Of a stretch of 16,425 bases of DNA, positions 6,863 to 12,577 are shown one piece after another. A program made the position numbers and the translations under genes. Each line of letters starts with the position of its first letter. The stretch's first letter is position 1. Location of the stretch: the NCBI GenBank assembly GCA_002390675.1, contig DGPZ01000183.1, positions 1-16,425 on the forward strand, read 5' to 3'. The notes under the pieces are model-generated. The model saw nothing but the letters and a program-made list of their open reading frames with translations. It was not told where the DNA came from and ran no database searches. This DNA comes from Deltaproteobacteria bacterium UBA4427. Lineage in GTDB: Bacteria; Myxococcota_A; UBA9160; UBA4427.

Positions 6863-8564
6863 AGCACCTCGCTTTTCGTCTCCTGTCGATAGCGGCCAAG
6901 GCGGTAGTGCCGACAACGAGAAGTAGAATCGAAGATGGTTCCGGAACGGGCGCGGTCATGTCGCTGGCGTTCTTGAAATGAAAAAGCTCGTCACCGTCCG
7001 AAAGGACAGGTTCCAGACAGGTGCTTAATCCCGTGGCGCCGACAGCGGGCTTTGGAGATCCATCTGGTAGATCGAGGGAAGGGTGGTCGAAGGGAGCCAT
7101 TTCGCATCGAACCCGCTCGTCTGTTAATTCCAACATGAACTGCACCAAGTCGTTCATCTCAGCGGTCGATAATCCAAGGGATCGAACTGACGAATCAGTC
7201 GCACCGTTAGGAAAGTCACCGCCCCGGTCATAGAACTCGACGACATCTAACAAGGTGACTTGGCTGCCGTTATGAAAGTAAGGCCCTGTCAGCGCAATGT
7301 TGCGTAGACCAGAGGTCTTGAACCGGCCGTTTCCAATACCTTGATCCTCAGAGACTGGTCGGACAGCCGTATTCGTGAAGCGACCCGCGGCTGGGCCATT
7401 ATAGATCACAGGCGTGAAAAGGGCGGTGTCATGGCAGTGATCGCATCTTCCGTTCCCTTCAAATACATCTAAGCCGCGTCGTGCCGAGTTACTCAGTTCG
7501 CCTCGATCAAAGGGCGTATCGTTGGAGATCAATTCGGCTTCGTACAACTGTATGGCGAGTCCCCAGAAGAGCGAGAAGTTTGCTTCCATAACGGTGAACT
7601 CATCGGTATTTAGAGGCACGCCTGTCTCGGAGACGATCGGATTGTGATCCGAATCAAATCGAATGACCTTGTCCGAATTCCACCAACGGTCATGAAAGGC
7701 TTGCTGGATCATTTCAGCATAATTGGTTGCGATCCCGCCGCCTTCTTGGGCGAGGCTCCCCAAGTGACTGTCGGTGGGGTGGACGGTCTGTTGGGCTAAA
7801 GGTTCCAAGCTGAGGAGCTTTGCTCCAAGTTTGGAGAATGTTCGACCGCCGCAAGACATCTCTACATCGCTTGTCGGCGGTCCTACGGCCTGGCTCGCCG
7901 CGCTCGCGAAGTTGAGTTCAATATCTCCGATCAGTGCAACGGTGCTCGTTACTCCGTTGAGCACCTCGACGATTTGCTTGGACGTGTCACCGCTTCCATC
8001 GACACCGTTGAAGCGCGGCCCGGCACGTCCATCCCAAAATTGAAGCTCGTTAAAGATCGCGTTAACCGCGGGCTGCGCATCGCGATCAGTGACCTGCCTA
8101 AAACCATGAAGCGGGGCTAGGTCGGTACAATCGTCCTGTGGGCTGCCCATCATGATATCGTTTAAGGCTCGGGCGACGACGCCGCCACTGCCGACAACGT
8201 CGTCGGAGAAGAAGGGGAAATCGGAGAGGGTCAGATCCTCACCATGACCGCTGGTAACTTGGAAACCATCTTCTCCGGGATGAACTCGATTAGTAGTTCG
8301 AGCATCCGCTCCCGCCTGGTGATGGCAGGTTGCGCAAGCAACATCAGCGTCGCTGCCGACCTGCTGTTCCCAAAAAAGAACCTTACCGAGGCGGATCGCC
8401 GCTTCACGGTCGCGAACGAACGCATCGAGGTTTTCGGGTTCGGGAGGTGTGAAGTTTAAGGGTTGGATCAAGTTTGCCTGGGCCGGAAGCGAGCTCCCTA
8501 ACATGACAGCGCTTAATAAGACTGTCGCAGCAGAGGTGGCAAGGCGAGAGTAAATGGGACGCAT
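6861..8564 (-). CDS. Di-heme cytochrome c peroxidase family protein with PEP-CTERM sorting tail
   Basis: This 567-residue exported protein starts with a Sec signal peptide (residues 1-30, ending LPAQA). It has two c-type heme sites, CATCH (77-81) and CDHCH (374-378). Family landmarks include ELQFWDGRAGP (about 173-183), KTSGLRNIALTGPYFHNGS (416-434, candidate distal His431), VVEFYDRGGD (441-450) and the closing APFDHPSL (about 490-497). This is the bacterial CcpA/MauG superfamily, which reduces peroxide or performs long-range oxidation with two hemes in the periplasm. The last 28 residues are a PEP-CTERM signal: VPEPSS (540-545), a hydrophobic stretch and RRRKAR. That tail is recognised by exosortase, usually linked to exopolysaccharide export; no exosortase is in the window. 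AGGA lies 11 nt upstream of ATG 8564. The length exceeds the usual 300-400 residues through inserts between the hemes and a C-terminal extension. Confidence 0.93.
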   Translation of the reverse strand: MRPIYSRLATSAATVLLSAVMLGSSLPAQANLIQPLNFTPPEPENLDAFVRDREAAIRLGKVLFWEQQVGSDADVACATCHHQAGADARTTNRVHPGEDGFQVTSGHGEDLTLSDFPFFSDDVVGSGGVVARALNDIMMGSPQDDCTDLAPLHGFRQVTDRDAQPAVNAIFNELQFWDGRAGPRFNGVDGSGDTSKQIVEVLNGVTSTVALIGDIELNFASAASQAVGPPTSDVEMSCGGRTFSKLGAKLLSLEPLAQQTVHPTDSHLGSLAQEGGGIATNYAEMIQQAFHDRWWNSDKVIRFDSDHNPIVSETGVPLNTDEFTVMEANFSLFWGLAIQLYEAELISNDTPFDRGELSNSARRGLDVFEGNGRCDHCHDTALFTPVIYNGPAAGRFTNTAVRPVSEDQGIGNGRFKTSGLRNIALTGPYFHNGSQVTLLDVVEFYDRGGDFPNGATDSSVRSLGLSTAEMNDLVQFMLELTDERVRCEMAPFDHPSLDLPDGSPKPAVGATGLSTCLEPVLSDGDELFHFKNASDMTAPVPEPSSILLLVVGTTALAAIDRRRKARC

Positions 8565-8608
8565 AGAGAGGGTGTTCCTGGTATCGGTATGTTGCGTGTG
8601 AATGAGGA

Positions 8609-8618
8609 CCCCTAGGGG
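8609..8618. promoter_or_regulatory. Perfect 10-bp palindrome upstream of the peroxidase gene
   Basis: CCCCTAGGGG is self-complementary and lies in the 5' leader or promoter region of the peroxidase gene on the minus strand. It may be an operator or a short RNA hairpin; the sequence alone does not decide. Confidence 0.3.
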
Positions 8619-8704
8619 CAGATTGCGTCTAGGACCTCTCCCCTCCCAAAGACTAGTCTCGAAGAGAAACGGAAAAAATTCTTAGCCGAAGCGTGCGACG
8701 AGGC

Positions 8705-8764
8705 AAAACCCTCAGCGGAGTATTCCTTTAGGTAACAGCTCTTGCTGTCAGACATGAGGGTTTT
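8705..8764. terminator. 10-bp inverted repeat with inner hairpin (terminator or structured leader)
   Basis: AAAACCCTCA (8705-8714) pairs perfectly with TGAGGGTTTT (8755-8764). Within the 40-nt loop, ACAGC-TCTT-GCTGT forms a second hairpin. Both outer arms give a T-run at their 3' side, so it could work on either strand. On the minus strand it would follow the decayed epimerase gene and precede the peroxidase gene, fitting a terminator of the former or a structured leader of the latter. It matches no riboswitch class I know. Confidence 0.4.
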
Positions 8765-8940
8765 GTTTGTTCTGCACAATCAATGCCCAGTAGTTGCCAC
8801 TTCCGTAGGACATAATGAATCTGCGTTGCACTCTAAATTCACTATGGAGGTTGGTTCTATTTGAATGCAACACATTCAATCTGTCAGGAAATTAACAAGC
8901 GGACCGACGATGGTTCGTGGTCTGTGAAACTTGCTTATGC

Positions 8941-9536
8941 ATCAATTACGGCCGCGAGTACACGGTGTAGATGTAGGTCGCGTCGACAAACTTGCGACCT
9001 CCGGTCCCCTGATAAGCCGAGGAGGCAAGGCGACCGTAGAGAGGGCACCATCGGTTGCAGCAAGTAAGAGGGCCCTTGGCCTCCGCTTTGGTTTCTGGAT
9101 ACGGAGCCTCGAAGTGGGTGGACTAGGGAAGCGCCTCGCGAGCACCTTCGATGTCGCCGCCGCTGTGGATGACGCTCGGCGTACGTGTGTAGATGAGCTT
9201 CAGAACCTTTTGTCAACGACAGGCTTCGATGAAGTGAGCGGTGCCCGTGACATTAGTCTGCCATTACTCGGAATCGGGACTCAAGCCGCCGACAAGCGCT
9301 GCGCGTCGCAGCTTCGGGTGGGTGTCGAAGATTGCCTCGCATGAAACACTAAATAGTGTCGCTAGCCCGGTCTCTACGCCGTCTGCTCTTCAGCCATTGC
9401 ATCAGGCTGGTTGTAGTAGGCGCTTTTCGCTTGAGTGTCTCGCACGCACCGCGCTCTCGCCGATCGTGCCTGTCGGAAACTCGATTCTCACGGAATCCCT
9501 CTAGAACTCCGTGATCAGGAACGCCGAATGGTTCAC
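8941..9536 (-). pseudogene. Relic of a 3-beta-HSD/OleD-like NAD-dependent epimerase-dehydratase
   Basis: Translating the minus strand straight through stops recovers a short-chain dehydrogenase (extended SDR) of the 3-beta-hydroxysteroid dehydrogenase/OleD type. In one frame from GTG at 9536 come NHSAFLITE (start of the Rossmann fold), RADGVETGLATLF, CEAIF, AALVGG, WQTNVTGTAHFIEACR, KLIYTRTPSVIHSGGDIEG and HFEAPYPETKAEA. The last contains the catalytic YxxxK as YPETK. A frameshift follows, then LLLAATDGALSTVALPPRLI in a second frame, and FVDATYI in another near 8970. Six in-frame stops interrupt the first frame, and the glycine-rich GxxGxxG loop and the segment between PRLI and FVDATYI are missing. 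Such enzymes reduce 3-keto groups in sterol metabolism or in olefin synthesis (OleD). Similarity may continue to about 8881. This is an old pseudogene, not a sequencing artefact. Confidence 0.82.
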
Positions 9537-9760
9537 CAAAAGCAGACACGCCTAGCGAGAAAAGACGTGGGCCTTCGCGTCGAGCATCGGATCCTCGGAA
9601 GACGTCTTCTTTACCTGGCGCGCGGCCGTGATATTCCAGAGTGCGTCGCGGGGAGCGATGAAGCGAAAGAGTAAAATGTCCCGTCCAACCAAATTTCGAC
9701 GTGCTGCGGCCTTGATCGGGCGCCGCATGCTTTCCTTATTCACTACGACGATTCGAACCG

Positions 9761-11260
9761 TTAGTCCTTGTCGTCCGCGGCCTTGTCTTTTTTGTGAAAG
9801 AGGTTGTGGAAGAACCCGTGACGTTTCTCCTCGTGCGCTCCGTTCTGGCTTGAGTCTTTGTTAGGCTCACCGGCTTTCTGCGATTCCGCCTCGTCCTTAT
9901 TCTTATGATGGAAAAAACGAGCGATGCGAGACCCTTTCCCTTCAGCACTCTTCTGGTTCGCCTCAGGGGGCGCCTCGCCGGGCGCTCCTCGCCAGATCAG
10001 CGGCGACCACTCGAGCCAGGCATCCTTGACCTCGTCGTGCATCTGGAAGACCGAGCCCGGCTTGACCTCATGACCGGGTGAATTGGGGGTCGCGAAGCCG
10101 ATTCCGCCGGCCAGGATCGAAGCAATCGAGCCGGTATGAATCTCCAGCCCGCTGAGGCCGAGGCTTGCGGAAATTCCGCTCGCGTTCCAGAAGACCGAGT
10201 TACTCCGAACGAGACTCGCATACCGCTGCTGGATATTGAGACCGATGCGAACGTGCCTCGAGTCGTTCAAGAGTTCCTTCGTGACCACCGCGCCGACCGG
10301 AATCTCGCGGTAGTAAACCTCGTCACCGATCGCGATCGATCCAAGCTCGGGGCCCTCGATGTAGATCCGAAGCCCACCATATCGAAACGGGTAGGTCTCG
10401 ACGTCGGCTTTGGAAGAGTGCAACCAGAACTTCGAGCCTTTAGCGGCGGGGTCGGCTTTCTCTCCGCTGGGCGTGTCGAAAGCGATTCCGCCCGCGATGA
10501 TTGAATCGAGAGACTCAGCCTCCACCTCGAGGTGAGCGAGACTTCCAGAGACCTGAATCCCCCCGGCATTCCAGAACCGACTGTCCTCGCGAACCAGACC
10601 CGCGTACTCGGGAGCAAAGAAGACTTTCAAGATCACTCCGCTCCCGTCCTTTTCGAGTTCATGACGTTCGACCTTGCCCACCTGGATCTGCCGGAAATAG
10701 ACGGGGGAGCCTACGTCCAGAGAATTAAGCTTCTCCGTGTGCAGCTGGATCGTAAGACCGGGCGAAATGTCACTTTCCAGGGGCGCGGTCTTGAGGGCCT
10801 TGAAAAGACGTTTCGGCTCCGCGTCCGTCGGTCCGAGTTGGATCGAGAGATAGGCACCCGAGACGAGGGTGCCGAGTCCACTAATTCCCCCCGCACCAAC
10901 CCGGGGATAGACCAACCAGAAATTGGCGCCCTCATTCAGATATTTCTTGGACGCCTTAATCAGAGTGCAGTGAAGTTCGACGCCGTCGCCTTTCTCGTTC
11001 ATGTGGACGGCATCCACGGTTCCGACGTCGATGTTCAGGTAGCGGATCTTTGTCTTGCCGGGCTCGATCCACTCCGCCGTGGGAAGCGTGATGACCGCAT
11101 GGACACCGCGATTGCGAATCGTGTCGATACCGATCCCTCCACCGACGAGAATCGCGACGATCGGAATCAGCCAGATGAGCGAGAATCCACGCCCCTTCTC
11201 AACGAGCGGCTCCGGAGCGTCGATCGAATTCCCGGTCTGCGGCGTGTCATTATCCGTCAT
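9761..11260 (-). CDS. pqiB: PqiB-like MCE protein, intermembrane lipid transport
   Basis: The 499-residue protein is anchored by one N-terminal helix (about residues 26-46, after KGRGFSLIW). Three MCE/MlaD domains follow: about 52-150, 168-270 and 285-405. Each shows the family pattern of a charged start, VGSPVYFRQIQVG or IGDEVYYREIPVG strands and hydrophobic pore-loop segments (SGLGTLVSGAYLSI, SLDSIIAGGIAF, SIASILAGGIGF). E. coli PqiB has the same three-domain layout and forms stacked hexameric rings with a C-terminal helical needle that spans the periplasm. Here the region after residue about 419 is instead a charged, low-complexity tail with two similar blocks, FFHHKNKDE and FFHNLFHKKDK. 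The start is firm: AAGGAG precedes the ATG, which overlaps the stop of the upstream PqiA gene by 4 nt (ATGA). Last gene of the operon. Confidence 0.93.
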   Translation of the reverse strand: MTDNDTPQTGNSIDAPEPLVEKGRGFSLIWLIPIVAILVGGGIGIDTIRNRGVHAVITLPTAEWIEPGKTKIRYLNIDVGTVDAVHMNEKGDGVELHCTLIKASKKYLNEGANFWLVYPRVGAGGISGLGTLVSGAYLSIQLGPTDAEPKRLFKALKTAPLESDISPGLTIQLHTEKLNSLDVGSPVYFRQIQVGKVERHELEKDGSGVILKVFFAPEYAGLVREDSRFWNAGGIQVSGSLAHLEVEAESLDSIIAGGIAFDTPSGEKADPAAKGSKFWLHSSKADVETYPFRYGGLRIYIEGPELGSIAIGDEVYYREIPVGAVVTKELLNDSRHVRIGLNIQQRYASLVRSNSVFWNASGISASLGLSGLEIHTGSIASILAGGIGFATPNSPGHEVKPGSVFQMHDEVKDAWLEWSPLIWRGAPGEAPPEANQKSAEGKGSRIARFFHHKNKDEAESQKAGEPNKDSSQNGAHEEKRHGFFHNLFHKKDKAADDKD

Positions 11261-11901
11261 GCTTTCTCCTTCTCGCCCTCGTCCTCGAGCGAATCCCAGA
11301 TGAGTCGTGGATCAAAGCTCATCGCGGCCAGCATCGTAATCACGACGACCCCCGCAAACCAGGTCGCGCCGGGACCGGGCTGAACATTGGCTACGGCGCC
11401 CAACTGGATGAGCGCAACTGTCAGCGAAACAACAAACATGTCCAGCATCGACCATCGGCCGATGTACTCGACGATCCGATAGAGGACGGCTCGTTCTCGG
11501 GGTCTCCAACGAGAGCCGACCTGTACCGAAGCCAACAGGAACGTCAGGCTCAGAAGTTTGAGCAGCGGAACCGTGATGCTGGCGAAGAAGATCAGCGTTC
11601 CGACGACCCACCAGCCCGACGCATACATAGACTGGACGCCGCTCAAGATGGTGTCTCCCTCTGATTGACCGAGCTCTCCCGTGTACATCACCGGGTAGAG
11701 ATTCGCCGGGATGTAGAAGACAAAGGCCGTGAGAACGAGCGCCCAGGCGCGCTGTAGGGATTGCGGCTTGCGCAGGTGAAGACGTGTCCCGCAGCGTCTG
11801 CAGCGGGCCACGTGTCCCGCCTGCAGCGCCGTCGCCCGGCTCAGCATTTCGCATCCCGTGCAACGAATGAGCTGCGCGCTTGCCGCCCTAGTGGAACTCA
11901 C
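11257..11901 (-). CDS. pqiA: PqiA-domain integral membrane protein (second half-size subunit)
   Basis: This 214-residue protein carries one PqiA domain. It has an N-terminal zinc-ribbon-like CTGC (14-17) and CRRC (34-37) pair, then four hydrophobic helices (around LVLTAFVFYIPANLYPVM, WWVVGTLIFFASITVPLLKLL, RWSMLDMFVVSLTVALI and WFAGVVVITMLAAMSFDPRL). The conserved PANLYPVM, PLLKL and GRWSMLDMFVV motifs are diagnostic. E. coli PqiA is about twice as long with two such domains; here they are encoded by two genes. PqiA is the inner-membrane partner of PqiB in lipid trafficking. The start is GTG at 11901 with GGAGGAG upstream; it overlaps the preceding gene's stop as GTGA, and its own stop overlaps the pqiB start, indicating translational coupling. 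Confidence 0.93.
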   Translation of the reverse strand: MSSTRAASAQLIRCTGCEMLSRATALQAGHVARCRRCGTRLHLRKPQSLQRAWALVLTAFVFYIPANLYPVMYTGELGQSEGDTILSGVQSMYASGWWVVGTLIFFASITVPLLKLLSLTFLLASVQVGSRWRPRERAVLYRIVEYIGRWSMLDMFVVSLTVALIQLGAVANVQPGPGATWFAGVVVITMLAAMSFDPRLIWDSLEDEGEKEKA

Positions 11902-12500
11902 GGGCTCTCCTCCAGGCGCGACCAGACGGCCTCCGTCTCGAGCGCGCTATTGGCCCAGGTGGAGACGAGAATCAGCGCGAAGAAGGCGTAGCTCCCGATC
12001 CGGAGATCCACCGTCGCCATCTGAGACAGCTTGCCAATCGCAACGATGACCGCCAGGAGATAAACCTCGAGCATCGACCACGTCGAGAGCAACTCGGCAG
12101 CACGCATAGCGCCCGCCACACCCGGAAGACGTCGACCCATGAGCGCAGAAGACACCGCGTAGAGCGTTACGAGAATCTTGACGAGCGGCGCTAACATCGT
12201 GGTGAACAGAATCAGCACGGCCAGGGGCATATAGTCGAACGCGGCGAGTTCGTAGACACCGCTGTAGATGCGATTCGATTGTGCGTGCCCCTCCAACGAG
12301 ACGTGGAGAAAGAGCATGACGTTGGCGACGAAAAAGAGAGCCAGGGCCGCGAGGTTGAGTGCGAGTGTCCGTTCCAGCGAATCGATACTGCTTCCGTAGA
12401 GCCGAGTCCCGCACTGCTGACAAATGGCCTTCTCGCCACGGGCCAGAGGTCGATGCCGGTAGAGCTGATCGCAGCCTTCGCAAGCGACAAAGGATTCCAT
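11898..12500 (-). CDS. pqiA: PqiA-domain integral membrane protein (first half-size subunit)
   Basis: The 200-residue protein corresponds to the other half of a two-domain PqiA. It opens with CEGC (7-10) and CQQC (27-30), a zinc-ribbon-like pair. Four hydrophobic helices follow, with PqiA landmarks NLAALALFFVANVMLFL, LFTTMLAPLVKILVTLY, STWSMLEVYLLAVIVAIGKL and SYAFFALILVSTWA. Compared with the next gene it has VANVMLF instead of PANLYPV and WSMLEVYLL instead of WSMLDMFVV, so the two domains have diverged. I moved the start from an upstream in-frame ATG (12593) to 12500, because the extra 31 residues are non-homologous and AGGAC precedes this ATG. It is the promoter-proximal gene of a three-gene operon, divergent from the AsmA-like gene. 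Confidence 0.92.
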   Translation of the reverse strand: MESFVACEGCDQLYRHRPLARGEKAICQQCGTRLYGSSIDSLERTLALNLAALALFFVANVMLFLHVSLEGHAQSNRIYSGVYELAAFDYMPLAVLILFTTMLAPLVKILVTLYAVSSALMGRRLPGVAGAMRAAELLSTWSMLEVYLLAVIVAIGKLSQMATVDLRIGSYAFFALILVSTWANSALETEAVWSRLEESP

Positions 12501-12577
12501 GAGGCGTCCTGTTAATTGGATGGGGGTCCGTTGAATCTGAGTGATGCTATCTCGTTTTTCGGAGAATAGTTGATTGG
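12501..12577. promoter_or_regulatory. Divergent promoter region between the pqi operon and the AsmA-like gene
   Basis: These 77 bp separate the start of the first pqiA gene on the minus strand from the first possible start of the AsmA-like gene on the plus strand. Both transcription units must initiate here or close by, which suggests shared control. No confident -35/-10 pair was identified. Confidence 0.45.

Larger units (their letters stand above)
8565..8940. other. Intergenic region upstream of the peroxidase gene with two inverted repeats
   Basis: These 376 bp lie between the start of the peroxidase gene and the recognisable end of the epimerase relic, which may extend somewhat into this region (about 8881-8940). 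No open gene was recognised. The notable content is a perfect palindrome CCCCTAGGGG at 8609-8618, about 45 nt upstream of the peroxidase ATG, and a 10-bp inverted repeat at 8705-8764. No confident promoter was found. Confidence 0.45.

Noticed and set aside
6641..6916. Minus-strand frame overlapping the peroxidase 3' end
   Set aside because: Overlaps the PEP-CTERM tail in another frame and resembles no family.
8931..9344. Plus-strand 137-codon frame in the gap after the peroxidase
   Set aside because: It is antisense to the epimerase relic, which explains the open frame.
10532..11383. Plus-strand open frame of 283 codons opposite pqiB
   Set aside because: Shadow of the strongly supported MCE gene; Arg/Asp-rich translation with no recognisable family.
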